DNA of 64,000 nucleotides from Bacillota bacterium (GTDB lineage: Bacteria; Bacillota; Clostridia; Christensenellales; UMGS416), in contig JAEWRW010000047.1 of the NCBI GenBank assembly GCA_023398815.1, positions 22,014-86,013 of the forward strand, given 5' to 3'. The position numbers and the translations under genes were made by a program. Within the stretch, counting starts at the first letter, position 1; each line of letters opens with the position of its first letter. Of the stretch, positions 51,759 to 60,263 are shown one piece after another. The notes below the pieces were generated by a model. It had not been told where the DNA came from, searched no databases, and saw nothing but the letters and a program-made list of their open reading frames with translations.

Positions 51759-52028
51759 ATGAAGAACTTCCTGCTTGACACTGCCAAGAAAATAATAATC
51801 GAAAACCTGCGTCTACTAATATGCGGACTATTGACAGCAGTAGTTGGATTTTTTGTGAAAAATTTTACAAAGGTTGGAAGCACGGTTTTTCCTGTGGGGG
51901 GAACATGGATAATCGTTTCCTGTGGTGTGTTCATAACTGTACTGGTTTTGCTTGTTTTTTTGTTCAGAAATACATCACGGTTAAGCGAGCATATTACGAG
52001 CAGCTTCATCCAAAAAGTGATAGAATGA
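51759..52028 (+). CDS. Small two-helix membrane protein (AT-rich triad, gene 1)
   Basis: The 89-residue protein has two predicted membrane helices (about 17-33, LRLLICGLLTAVVGFFV, and 50-69, WIIVSCGVFITVLVLLVFLF), a basic N-terminus and a polar C-tail. I recognise no family. The ATG at 51759 follows GCGAGG; an open frame extending to 51663 runs through the guaA terminator. TATAAT at 51722-51727 may be its -10. GC is far below that of the neighbours. Its stop overlaps the next ATG (ATGA at 52025). Confidence 0.6.
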   Translation: MKNFLLDTAKKIIIENLRLLICGLLTAVVGFFVKNFTKVGSTVFPVGGTWIIVSCGVFITVLVLLVFLFRNTSRLSEHITSSFIQKVIE

Positions 52029-52141
52029 AGCTATTCAACGCTGGAGATATTGTTCTAGAACGACTAAAGAGAGACCAACCAGTCAACACCAATTGTCAGT
52101 ACAAACAAAAACTAGCTCTGAAATTGTGTGCAGAGACATGA
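52025..52141 (+). CDS. Small ORF, 38 residues (AT-rich triad, gene 2)
   Basis: The short basic protein (MKLFNAGDIVLERLKRDQ onward, ending LKLCAET) is not recognised. It starts within the stop of gene 1 (ATGA) and ends within the start of gene 3 (ATGA), so translation is probably coupled. Existence as a protein is inferred from this chain of overlaps rather than from homology. Confidence 0.4.
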   Translation: MKLFNAGDIVLERLKRDQPVNTNCQYKQKLALKLCAET

Positions 52142-52281
52142 AGGGAAATATCGCTAATTATGCACCCGACGAACTGCTAGACAAGCATGAAACTGAACAA
52201 ATATATAACAACATTAAGTCTGTTCAGCGTGAAAACCAACGCGCTAGCAGAGAGCTCTATGAAGAATATATGAAATGGTAA
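52138..52281 (+). CDS. Small ORF, 47 residues (AT-rich triad, gene 3)
   Basis: The hydrophilic, probably helical protein (ELLDKHETEQIYNNIKSV, then RENQRASRELYEEYMKW) is not recognised. The pattern of charged residues suggests a coiled coil or DNA/protein-binding helix. It overlaps gene 2 by 4 nt and ends 19 nt before the convergent GNAT stop. Confidence 0.4.
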   Translation: MKGNIANYAPDELLDKHETEQIYNNIKSVQRENQRASRELYEEYMKW

Positions 52282-52300
52282 AGTTAGACTTTGGGTGTGT

Positions 52301-52774
52301 TTATTGAACGCCTGTTCTTTTTGTCTCACTTTTTTGTAAATACACAAATGTAAGCCTGTCAGATACCCGTTCCTCCCGCACCCATACATACCCCGCCCGC
52401 TCATAGAGCCGGATGTTCCGGGCACTCTTGTCGCTGGTGAAGAGCTCAAACTGCGCCATGCCGCTGGCCTGCTCCATGGCGGCGAGCAGCTGGGTGCCGT
52501 ACCCCTTGCCCTGGTGGCTCGGGTACACCATCAGCTTGCCAATGTGGAAGACCTCACCCTGAATGTGACCACGCACTGAGCCAAGGATGGTTCCGTTGTC
52601 ATCCGTCAGTTTCAGGATGGTGCCGGTGCGGAATTCTCGCTCCAGGTCATCGAGTGTCTGGCGCAGCGGTGGGATGTTGTCGTCGCCCAACAGGCGCGCC
52701 TCGCTTTGGTATGCCAGGCGCTGCAGGGCCAGGATGGCGGGGAGATCTGCCAGTAATGCGGGAGCGATGGTCAT
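52301..52774 (-). CDS. GNAT family N-acetyltransferase
   Basis: The 157-residue protein has the GNAT acetyl-CoA loop HQGKGYGTQLL (motif A, QGxGxG-like) and the C-terminal NIRLYERAGYVWVREE strand. Substrate cannot be told. The start at 52774 (MTIAPALLADLPAI) matches family N-termini; AGGCAGGT lies upstream, and 45 upstream in-frame residues are leader. A promoter is predicted at 52893-52922. Confidence 0.88.
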   Translation of the reverse strand: MTIAPALLADLPAILALQRLAYQSEARLLGDDNIPPLRQTLDDLEREFRTGTILKLTDDNGTILGSVRGHIQGEVFHIGKLMVYPSHQGKGYGTQLLAAMEQASGMAQFELFTSDKSARNIRLYERAGYVWVREERVSDRLTFVYLQKSETKRTGVQ

Positions 52775-53027
52775 GGGATACCTGCCTTTCTGCGGAGGGA
52801 GGCTCTGCCCGAACCCACGGGCAGAAAGAGGGGACGGTGACGCGGACACCCAGGAGCGTGCCGCGCATTCCTGCGCACTTCGATTTTGCACCATTGTACG
52901 CGGAAGCATCGGGAGAGTGCAAGCCCGGAACGCCCTTGCATGGGTGTTCCGGGCTTGTGTATCGTCAGGGTTGCGCTCTGTGGTAAGTGCCGCTTGTGTG
53001 TCCTGCCTGCGGCAGTTTTGCCATGGC
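52775..53027. other. GNAT promoter region and strong hairpin
   Basis: On the minus strand TTGCAC (52922-52917), 18-nt spacer, TACAAT (52898-52893) form the GNAT promoter. A near-perfect hairpin AAGCCCGGAAC/GTTCCGGGCTT (52921-52931, 52946-52956), with GCCC/GGGT continuing the stem, separates GNAT from the upstream MFS gene and probably terminates it. No gene seen. Confidence 0.55.
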
Positions 53028-54323
53028 TTAGTCCAGCTCCCGGAACTTTTTGGCTCGCAAGCATAAGAGGCTGGACACGACGCCGGCTACCCCCGTGAAT
53101 AGAAAGAGAATGGCCATGCCGGAGCCCTTGCCCGCGCCCACCAAGGGAACCCAGAAGTTGCGGAGAGCCGATGTGCCCGCCATGAACGGCTCAAATACAT
53201 GGTCTGCCAGGTACCCGCTTAGGAAGAGGGCAAGCGGGATGGTGAAGAACTGCACGGTGTCCCGCGCGGAAAAGACGCGGCCCTGCATGGCGAGGGGGAC
53301 CTTGGTGCGCATGATCGTGGTCATGCCGGCGGTGGCGAAGGGCACCAGCATGTTGCCGAAGAACGAGGCGAGTACCCACAACCAGGCGGTTCGCCCCGCG
53401 CCCCACACCAGGTCGCCAAAGCAGAACGAGAACGCCATGGTGAGGAAGACGACGCGGGTGCGGTTTTTGGGCCGTGGCAGCACGGTAACCAGAAGGCTGC
53501 CCACCAGCATCCCCACCCCAATGGCGGAGGAGACCATGCCCAATACGGTCTGGTTGTTGCCGGAGCGTGCCAGGATCATGGCCGGCAGAATGCCATAGCC
53601 GGTGAAGTAGGCCAGTAGGTTGATGAACGACATGTAGAGAATGAGCTCCAGCAATACCTTGTTTGCCCGCAGAAATCGCAGCCCGCTCCATACGCTTTTG
53701 AGAAAGGGCGTTGCCTTCCCGTCTTCGTCATGCAAGATCGCTGGAATGCGAATAAACAAAAGCAGGGACAGGAATGCAATGGCAAAGGTCGCCAGATCGA
53801 CCAGAAACACGACTCGAAGCCCGCCAAACGACAGAACGGCGGTGGCCAGCGCGGGGGTCAAAACGGAGACCAGCGAACCGGAAAACCCCTGCAAGCCGCT
53901 CGCACGGTGGTAATGCTCGGGGGGTACCAGCAAGCTCGTTGCCACGTTTGCCGCCGGGTATTGAAACGCGTTCATGAAGCTGATGAGGAAGTTGACCAGA
54001 TACAGATGCCAGATTTGCAGCGCTCCTGCCTGGTGCAGCAAAAGAACCGACAGCGTGCCGCACGCGGCGAAGGCGTCGCACACCAGCATCACACGCTTTT
54101 TATCCCACCGATCCGCCAGGGTGCCTGCTACAAAGCTGAACAGAATGGACGGCAGGTACGTGAAAAAAGACAGCAGCGTCACACTTTGTGCCGTGCCGTT
54201 TTGCTGATACACCCATATGATGAGTGCAAACGACGTCATGGAACTGCCAAGATTGGAAATTGCCTGGCTGGCCCACAGGATGAGGAACCCCTTCAACGGG
54301 GCAAGTTTACGAAAGGTGTTCAT
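53028..54323 (-). CDS. MFS efflux transporter (Mef/enterobactin-exporter-like)
   Basis: The 431-residue membrane protein has 12 predicted helices, starts MNTFRKLAPLKGFLILWASQAISNLGSSMTSFAL in two adjoining conserved blocks, and carries the motif A loop GTLADRWDKKRVML. This resembles the MFS subgroup with macrolide efflux proteins (MefA) and other drug exporters. The ATG at 54323 follows AAGGAGC. A leader peptide gene and hairpins upstream suggest drug-inducible attenuation. It is divergent from the cas operon. Confidence 0.82.
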   Translation of the reverse strand: MNTFRKLAPLKGFLILWASQAISNLGSSMTSFALIIWVYQQNGTAQSVTLLSFFTYLPSILFSFVAGTLADRWDKKRVMLVCDAFAACGTLSVLLLHQAGALQIWHLYLVNFLISFMNAFQYPAANVATSLLVPPEHYHRASGLQGFSGSLVSVLTPALATAVLSFGGLRVVFLVDLATFAIAFLSLLLFIRIPAILHDEDGKATPFLKSVWSGLRFLRANKVLLELILYMSFINLLAYFTGYGILPAMILARSGNNQTVLGMVSSAIGVGMLVGSLLVTVLPRPKNRTRVVFLTMAFSFCFGDLVWGAGRTAWLWVLASFFGNMLVPFATAGMTTIMRTKVPLAMQGRVFSARDTVQFFTIPLALFLSGYLADHVFEPFMAGTSALRNFWVPLVGAGKGSGMAILFLFTGVAGVVSSLLCLRAKKFRELD

Positions 54324-54374
54324 TGCTTTGCTCCTTCAATCATTGTGATCTCAGAATGCAAAGCCTGAATCGGA

Positions 54375-54435
54375 CGGCAAGAGTTTTCTTACCGCTCCAT
54401 GCATCTGCCGCCCGATCTCAAGCAATGCACGGAGC
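54375..54435 (-). promoter_or_regulatory. Attenuator-like hairpins in MFS leader
   Basis: Hairpin 1: an 11-bp stem between 54425-54435 and 54394-54404 (one G-U), with the leader peptide stop in its loop. Hairpin 2: 54387-54394 with 54375-54382, loop AAAC in the RNA. The leader RNA segment CATTGCTT (minus strand of 54420-54427) is complementary to AAGCAATG covering the MFS start codon (54321-54328), and GCTCC can pair with the GGAGC of its ribosome site. Confidence 0.5.
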
Positions 54436-54471
54436 TTTGGCAACACAGATCGGGATAATGATATTTGGCAT
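54418..54471 (-). CDS. 17-residue leader peptide upstream of MFS exporter
   Basis: Reads MPNIIIPICVAKAPCIA. It has an ideal ribosome site AAAGGAGGTGA (54489-54479) placed 7 nt before the ATG, better than that of the MFS gene itself. Its last codons and stop lie in hairpin 1. Leader peptides of this size precede macrolide, lincosamide and related resistance genes, where drug-stalled ribosomes expose the downstream start. The inducer is unknown. Confidence 0.6.
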   Translation of the reverse strand: MPNIIIPICVAKAPCIA

Positions 54472-54499
54472 GAGGTTCACCTCCTTTCATACTCAGCAG

Positions 54500-54528
54500 A
54501 GTATACCGCGCTTTTTCGGTGCGCGCAA
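54500..54528 (-). promoter_or_regulatory. Predicted promoter of leader peptide-MFS transcript
   Basis: On the minus strand TTGCGC (54528-54523), 17-nt spacer, TATACT (54505-54500), 29 nt upstream of the leader peptide start. Confidence 0.6.
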
Positions 54529-54691
54529 TGGGTGCCATACTGGGGGCGAATGGGAGCGGATGCTGGCGGAACGCCCTGTGCTCGACGCTTGGCACTGCCC
54601 ATGCACCGCTACCCTGCGGCAACCATGGCGCGGCGCCAGGCATGCTGTTGCGAATACACGTGTTGTTCCAAAATTCGCGTATCACAAGTGA

Positions 54692-54697
54692 TATAAT
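54692..54697 (+). promoter_or_regulatory. -10 box of the cas operon
   Basis: TATAAT lies 27 nt before the cas3 ATG. The best upstream partner, TTCCAA (54667-54672), has a 19-nt spacer, so the promoter may be weak or need an activator. Confidence 0.45.
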
Positions 54698-54723
54698 GAC
54701 CACAAAAGTATCGAGAGGGTTCC

Positions 54724-56925
54724 ATGTACTATTACGCCCATTCTATGGAGGAAAGGCCGGAAGAGGAGTGGCAGCGACTTGAGACGCACCTGCTCGAGAC
54801 CTCTCAACTCAGCGAGGATTTTGCCTCACAGTTTGGCGCAGGTGCCCTTGGCAGAGCATGCGGGCTGTTGCACGACCGGGGGAAGGCCACCAGCCGCTTT
54901 TTGGCTCGGTTGCGTGGCAATCCGGCAAGGGTGGATCACTCCACCGCCGGTGGCAGGGAGGCAATACGCCGTTATGGCGAAGGGCTCGGTACACTGCTGG
55001 CCTATGTCGTGTTGGGGCACCACGCCGGTTTGCCCAATGGCGGCAGCACCGCCGGTACGGATGGTTCGCTGCGTCAGCGGCTGGCAATCGAATCGGAGGA
55101 TCCGCCGCAGAGACTAACAGACATCGAAAATCAGCTTCCCAAAACACTCTTTTACCCCTTCCATGACAGGGCTACTTCTCCCTTTTCCGTTGCCTTCCTG
55201 GTGCGGATGCTCTATTCCGCTCTAGTCGACGCCGATAGCTTGAACACCGAGCAATTTTGTCAGCCGTCGCAGGCGGCATTGCGGGGCAGTTCCACCAGCG
55301 TTGAGGAGCTTGCGGCACGGCTGGAAACTTGGTTGCTGCAACGCTTTCCAACCCCATCGGAACCGATGCCGAAAACCAAACAGGCACAAATACAACAGTT
55401 GCGCTCCGAAATTCTCTGGAAGTGCACCGAGGCCGCCGCCCTTCCTCGCGGTATTTATACGCTTACGGTACCCACCGGTGGCGGCAAGACCTTCTCCAGC
55501 CTATCCTTCGCGCTCAACCACGCCGCCTGCCAGGGGATGCGCCGCGTCATTTATGCCATTCCCTTCACCAGCATCATCGAGCAGACCGCCGGCCAGTTTA
55601 AGGCCGCGCTGGGCGAGGAAAACGTGCTGGAGCATCACAGTAATGCCGACTTCGGCCGGGGCGAGGACGAGGACGACCAGGCCCTTGCCAGAATGCGCCT
55701 ATCGGCCGAGAACTGGGATGCGCCGGTCGTCGTAACCACCAACGTGCAGTTCTTTGAGTCGCTCTTTGCCAACCGCCGCTCCCGCTGCCGCAAATTGCAC
55801 AACATTGCCGGTTCAGTCATCATCCTTGATGAGGCGCAGGCCTTTGATCCCGACTACCTGAAGCCCTGTCTGGCTGCACTGGAGGAGCTTGTGCGCCACT
55901 ATGGCTGCACGGTGGTGCTCTGCACGGCCACCCAGCCGGCGCTGGATCGGTATTTTTCGCCGGACCTGCAGCCCCGTGAGCTAATGGAGCGGCCACAGGA
56001 GCTTTACGAAGCCTTCCGCAAGGTCAGCGCAACGCTGGACGGTACGCTGACGATGGAGGATCTGGCCGGCCGGCTCAGAGCCCAGCGGCAGGTGCTGTGT
56101 ATTGTGAATACCCGCAGCAATGCGGCCGAGCTCTATGGCCATATCAGGAGCAGCGGCGACGCGTACCATCTCAGTGCCCGCATGACGGCGACCCACCGCA
56201 CGCAGAAGATCGGGGAGATCAAGGCGACGCTGGCGGTGGGCCGCTCCTGTCGCGTTGTGAGCACGCCCCTGGTGGAGGCTGGCGTTGATCTTGATTTCCC
56301 TGTCGTCTACCGCGCCATGGCAGGTCTGGATTCCATCGTGCAGGCGGCAGGCCGCTGCAACCGCGAGGGCAAGCTTGCGGGCGAAGGTCAGACCCATGTG
56401 TTTTCGCTCCTGGGGCAGAAGCTTCCGGGCCATTTCTCCGTCGCGGCGGAGCATGGGCAGGAGATCATCGAGCAATTCCCGGATGATCCCCTCTCCCCGG
56501 CGGCGGTGGAACGGTATTTTCAGCTGCATTATGCCCTGGAAGCCTCCAAACTCGATAAAAAAGACATACTGAAGGCCTTTGATGAAGGTGGGAAAGCGCT
56601 GTTGTTTCCCTTCCGCACGGTCGCCGAGGCATTCCGGCTCATTGAGGACAATGCCGCCACGGTCTTTGTGCCCCATGACAAGGCCGGGGAAGAGCTTGCT
56701 GCCAAGCTGCGGGCTGGTTTTGCCACCCGTATGGATATGCGAAAACTGGGCCGCTATGGCGTGCAGGTCTATGACAATGAACTGCGGGAGCTCATTCGGA
56801 CGGGGAGCGTCACCGGCGTGGACGGTGGATACCTGTTGACGGACCTGAGCCTGTATGACAGGGAGGAGAGGGGGTTGCTGCATGTAGACGAAGGCGGTTA
56901 CCGCACCGAAAACCAAATCGTTTGA
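54724..56925 (+). CDS. cas3: CRISPR-associated helicase/nuclease Cas3 (type I-C)
   Basis: The 733-residue protein fuses an N-terminal HD nuclease (H50-D51 in LLHDRGKA, DHS at 71-73, GHHAG at 98-102) to a DExD/H helicase with Walker A VPTGGGKT (250-257) and DEAQ at 369-372. It is recruited by Cascade to nick and degrade target DNA processively. All catalytic motifs look intact. GAGAGGG precedes the ATG. First gene of the cas operon. Confidence 0.96.
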   Translation: MYYYAHSMEERPEEEWQRLETHLLETSQLSEDFASQFGAGALGRACGLLHDRGKATSRFLARLRGNPARVDHSTAGGREAIRRYGEGLGTLLAYVVLGHHAGLPNGGSTAGTDGSLRQRLAIESEDPPQRLTDIENQLPKTLFYPFHDRATSPFSVAFLVRMLYSALVDADSLNTEQFCQPSQAALRGSSTSVEELAARLETWLLQRFPTPSEPMPKTKQAQIQQLRSEILWKCTEAAALPRGIYTLTVPTGGGKTFSSLSFALNHAACQGMRRVIYAIPFTSIIEQTAGQFKAALGEENVLEHHSNADFGRGEDEDDQALARMRLSAENWDAPVVVTTNVQFFESLFANRRSRCRKLHNIAGSVIILDEAQAFDPDYLKPCLAALEELVRHYGCTVVLCTATQPALDRYFSPDLQPRELMERPQELYEAFRKVSATLDGTLTMEDLAGRLRAQRQVLCIVNTRSNAAELYGHIRSSGDAYHLSARMTATHRTQKIGEIKATLAVGRSCRVVSTPLVEAGVDLDFPVVYRAMAGLDSIVQAAGRCNREGKLAGEGQTHVFSLLGQKLPGHFSVAAEHGQEIIEQFPDDPLSPAAVERYFQLHYALEASKLDKKDILKAFDEGGKALLFPFRTVAEAFRLIEDNAATVFVPHDKAGEELAAKLRAGFATRMDMRKLGRYGVQVYDNELRELIRTGSVTGVDGGYLLTDLSLYDREERGLLHVDEGGYRTENQIV

Positions 56926-56943
56926 CGAGAGGAGGAGAGGCAA

Positions 56944-57606
56944 TTGGGCTATGGCATTCAACTGAAAGTCTGGAGTGACTATGCCTGCTTCACCCGGCCA
57001 GAGATGAAGGCCGAACGGGTCAGCTACGACGTGATGACGCCGTCGGCGGCCCGCGGGGTGTTGGAGGCCATTCACTGGAAGCCGGCGATCCGCTGGGTGG
57101 TGGATGGCATCCGTGTGCTCAACGAGATCCGCTTTGACAACATCCGACGCAATGAGGTGGAGCGAAAGGCGGCGACGCCCTCCAAGGCCGCGATGGAGGG
57201 GCAGGCGGTACCGGTGCTGGGCCTGGCCGCCGCCGAAAACCGCCAGCAACGGGCGACGCTCCTGCTGCGGGAGGTGGCTTACGTCATTGAGGCGCACTTT
57301 GAACTCACCGAAAGGGCCGGAGCTGAGGACACCCAGGAGAAGCACTACAACATTGCGCTGCGGCGCATGCGCGCCGGTCAATGCTTCCACCGGCCTTACC
57401 TGGGCTGCCGGGAGTTCCCGGCGCAGTTTGCACTGGTGGAGGGGGAGCCACCGCTGTCCTACTATGCCGGTCGCGGCACCGTCGACCTGGGGTGGATGCT
57501 CCGTGACATCGACTTTGACGACAACCGCACGGCGCGGTTCTTCCGTGCGGAGATGGTGGATGGGCACATCGCCGTGCCGCCGATGAAGGGGGGCGGGGCG
57601 GATTGA
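56944..57606 (+). CDS. cas5c: Cas5c (Cas5d) CRISPR RNA endonuclease, type I-C
   Basis: The 220-residue RAMP protein replaces Cas6 in type I-C: it cleaves the pre-crRNA repeat and caps the 5' handle in Cascade. The KH pair in EKHYNIALRRM matches the lysine/histidine of the Cas5d active site, and the N-terminal GYGIQLKVWSDYACFTRPE is characteristic. The TTG start at 56944 is preceded by GAGGAGAGG. It overlaps cas8c by 4 nt (TTGA). Confidence 0.94.
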   Translation: MGYGIQLKVWSDYACFTRPEMKAERVSYDVMTPSAARGVLEAIHWKPAIRWVVDGIRVLNEIRFDNIRRNEVERKAATPSKAAMEGQAVPVLGLAAAENRQQRATLLLREVAYVIEAHFELTERAGAEDTQEKHYNIALRRMRAGQCFHRPYLGCREFPAQFALVEGEPPLSYYAGRGTVDLGWMLRDIDFDDNRTARFFRAEMVDGHIAVPPMKGGGAD

Positions 57607-59411
57607 TTCTCCATGCGCTGTATGAGCTTTACTGCCGCCTGCGCGACGACCCCGATGTGGAGATCGACATCCCCGGCATGAGCAAGGCCAAGGTGTCCTT
57701 TGAGCTCGTCATCAGCCCTGAGGGGGAACTGAAAGGTGTCACCGACCTGCGCAGGCAGGAGGGGAACAAGTTCTTCCCGGTGGAGCTGATGGTGCCGCAG
57801 CAGAACAAGCGAACCTCCGGTGACAGTCCCTATCTGCTGTGCGACAAGGCAGATTATCTGCTGGGGCTGGGCAGCGAGGGCGTGCCTGACGAGGCCTCCT
57901 TGCGGCGGTTTGCAATTTCGGCTCAACGCCACGAGGCGGCCCTGGCCGGCGTGGAGGAGGCCCGGCCCGTGCTGCGATTCTTTGGCCGCTGGAAGCCGGA
58001 GCAGGCGCTGGAACATGCCTGCCTGAAGGACAGAGCAGCCGAGCTTGCTGGCGGCGGCACGCTGGTGTTCCGCCTCGCTGGCGAGGCGGAGTACATCCAC
58101 CAGAAGCAGACCGTCAGGGATGCCGCCGGCAGCTATATGGAGGGGGCGGTCAAGGCCGATGAGTCCTTCTGCCTTGTCACCGGGGAGCATCGCCCGGTCT
58201 CCAAGGTGCACAACAGCATCAAGGGTGTGCGGGACGCCCAATCTTCCGGCGCGGCACTGGTGTCCTTCAATTGTGAAGCCTTCGAATCCTACGGCAAGGA
58301 GCAGAGCATCAACGCGCCGGTGGGCGTGGACGTCGCCCGGGGCTATGTGGCGGCTCTCAACTGGCTGCTGGCAGACCGCAGGCACAAGGTACAACTGGGC
58401 GACGCGACGACGGTCTTTTGGGCGGAGGCGCCCCAGGCCGAGAACCTGATCTTTAAAATGCTGGGCCAGGATTGGGAGGAGGACCGGCAGGACGTAGAGT
58501 CAGTGGAGGCGCGGGAGCAGCTCAATGGCATTCTGACGCGTTTGAGCCGGGGCATGCCGGTGACGCGGGAGATGCTGGGCTTCGACCCCGGCGTCAAGGT
58601 CTATATCCTAGGCTTGTCGCCCAACAACTCCCGGCTTTCCGTCCGCTTCTGGCACAGGGATTCCTTCGGTGCCATGGTGGAGCGGGTGGCGCGCCACTAT
58701 GCCGACATGGCGCTGGAGCGTCAGTTTGAGAATCAGGAACCGTTCCTCCCGCTGCCACGCCTTCTCAAGGAGATGGCCGCCCGGGGAGACATGGACAACC
58801 TGCCCGACACGATGACCGGCGGCCTGCTGCGGGCCATCCTTACCGGCGGCCCCTACCCCCAGGGCGTCTATGCGGCGATGATCGGGCGCATCCGCGCCAA
58901 CGACGGCGGCAAGGACGCGCGGGGCAACGCGCTCAATCCGGTCACCTATGGCCGCGTTTCTGTCATCAAGGCCGTCTTGCTGCGCAAGGCACGCATCCAA
59001 AGGAAGAAAGAGGAGGAGTGTTTGACGATGAGTCTCAAGCAAACTACCGACACTGCCTACCGGCTGGGCAGGCTGTTTGCCCTGCTGGAGAAGGCCCAGC
59101 AGGATGCCAACCCCGGCATCAACAGCACGATTCGGGACCGGTACTTCGCCACGGCGTCGGCCTCGCCAGCCAGCGCGTTCCCGACCCTGCTGCGGCTGGC
59201 GCAACACCACCTCAAAAAGAGCGACTACGGCGTCTCCATGAACCGGCGCATCGGCGAGGTTGTGGACGGCATCGAGGGCACCGGGTTCCCGGCGCGCCTG
59301 AACCTGGAGGAGCAGGGCAAATTCATCCTGGGCTACTACCACCAGCGGCAGAACCTGTACACCAAGAAATCCGAAGAGGCGAAAGGGGAAGAAACCAATG
59401 AAGACGCTTGA
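57603..59411 (+). CDS. cas8c: Cas8c (Csd1) large subunit, type I-C
   Basis: The 602-residue Csd1-type protein starts MILHALYELYCRL at a TTG overlapping the cas5c stop and has the family's PVELMVPQQNKRTSG and FLCDNADYL-like YLLCDKADYLLGL. It recognises the PAM and target strand in Cascade. Its C-terminal 127 residues are also the separately translated Cas11c (start at 59028). It overlaps cas7c by 14 nt. Confidence 0.95.
   Translation: MILHALYELYCRLRDDPDVEIDIPGMSKAKVSFELVISPEGELKGVTDLRRQEGNKFFPVELMVPQQNKRTSGDSPYLLCDKADYLLGLGSEGVPDEASLRRFAISAQRHEAALAGVEEARPVLRFFGRWKPEQALEHACLKDRAAELAGGGTLVFRLAGEAEYIHQKQTVRDAAGSYMEGAVKADESFCLVTGEHRPVSKVHNSIKGVRDAQSSGAALVSFNCEAFESYGKEQSINAPVGVDVARGYVAALNWLLADRRHKVQLGDATTVFWAEAPQAENLIFKMLGQDWEEDRQDVESVEAREQLNGILTRLSRGMPVTREMLGFDPGVKVYILGLSPNNSRLSVRFWHRDSFGAMVERVARHYADMALERQFENQEPFLPLPRLLKEMAARGDMDNLPDTMTGGLLRAILTGGPYPQGVYAAMIGRIRANDGGKDARGNALNPVTYGRVSVIKAVLLRKARIQRKKEEECLTMSLKQTTDTAYRLGRLFALLEKAQQDANPGINSTIRDRYFATASASPASAFPTLLRLAQHHLKKSDYGVSMNRRIGEVVDGIEGTGFPARLNLEEQGKFILGYYHQRQNLYTKKSEEAKGEETNEDA
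59028..59411 (+). CDS. cas11c: Cas11c small subunit from internal start within cas8c
   Basis: An internal ATG at 59028 in the cas8c frame gives MSLKQTTDTAYRLGRLFALLEKAQQ and 127 residues in all. A perfect AGGAGGAG at 59011-59018 lies 9 nt upstream, an otherwise unexplained ribosome site inside a gene. Type I-C systems are known to make their small subunit this way, and the helical content fits Cas11. Separate expression here is an inference from that signal. Confidence 0.8.
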   Translation: MSLKQTTDTAYRLGRLFALLEKAQQDANPGINSTIRDRYFATASASPASAFPTLLRLAQHHLKKSDYGVSMNRRIGEVVDGIEGTGFPARLNLEEQGKFILGYYHQRQNLYTKKSEEAKGEETNEDA

Positions 59412-60261
59412 GAACCGCTATGAGTTCGTGCTGTATTTTGATGTGGAGAACGGAAACCCCAACGGCGACCCCGACGCGGGCAACATGCCTCGCATCGACC
59501 CGGAGACGGGCTTTGGCCTGGTGACCGACGTGTGCATCAAGCGCAAGATCCGCAACTATGTGCAGCTCGCTAAGGAGGACGCCGAGGGCTATGACATCTA
59601 TGTCACCGAGGGCGCGGTGCTCAACAACCAACACCTGAGAGCCTATCAGGCGCTGGACTTGAAGAGCGAATCCAAGAAGCTCCCCAAGGAACTGGAAAAA
59701 GCGCAGGCGGTCACCGCCTTCATGTGCGCCAACTTCTTTGACATCCGCACCTTTGGCGCGGTAATGACGACTGAGGTGAACGCTGGCCAGGTGCGCGGGC
59801 CCGTGCAGCTGGGTTTTGCCCGCAGTGTGGACCCCATCGTGCAGCAGGAGGTGACGATCACCCGCATGGCCGTGACCAACGCCAAGGATGCCGACAAGGA
59901 GCGGGAGATGGGCCGCAAGCACATCGTGCCCTACGGCCTCTACCGCATGGAGGGCTTCGTCTCCGCGCCGCTGGCGGCCAAGACCGGCTTTTCGCAGGAG
60001 GACCTGGAGCTGCTGTGGGAGACGCTCCGCAACATGTTTGACCACGACCGCAGTGCTGCCCGGGGTCTCATGGCCACCCGGCGGCTCATTGCCTTCCGGC
60101 ACGATTCCAAGCTCGGCAATGCCTCGGCCAGCGGCCTTTTTGACCGCGTGACTGCCGTGCGCCGGGACGAAACCCAGCCGGCGCGCAAATTCGCCGACTA
60201 CACCGTGGCGGTGGACAAGGCCGGCCTGCCCGATGGCGTGCAGGTGCTGGAGCTGCTGTAG
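59398..60261 (+). CDS. cas7c: Cas7c (Csd2) backbone subunit, type I-C
   Basis: The 287-residue Csd2/Cas7 protein forms the crRNA-binding backbone of Cascade. The N-terminal RYEFVLYFDVENGNPNGDPDAGNMPR block is diagnostic, here given in parts: FVLYFDVENGNPNGDP then MPRIDPETG. The ATG lies inside the end of cas8c. cas4 follows by 2 nt. Confidence 0.96.
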   Translation: MKTLENRYEFVLYFDVENGNPNGDPDAGNMPRIDPETGFGLVTDVCIKRKIRNYVQLAKEDAEGYDIYVTEGAVLNNQHLRAYQALDLKSESKKLPKELEKAQAVTAFMCANFFDIRTFGAVMTTEVNAGQVRGPVQLGFARSVDPIVQQEVTITRMAVTNAKDADKEREMGRKHIVPYGLYRMEGFVSAPLAAKTGFSQEDLELLWETLRNMFDHDRSAARGLMATRRLIAFRHDSKLGNASASGLFDRVTAVRRDETQPARKFADYTVAVDKAGLPDGVQVLELL

Positions 60262-60263
60262 CG

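Noticed and set aside
54389..54703. 104-codon minus-strand frame upstream of the MFS gene
   Set aside because: It runs through the promoter and leader; the 17-codon leader ORF in another frame has the ribosome site.
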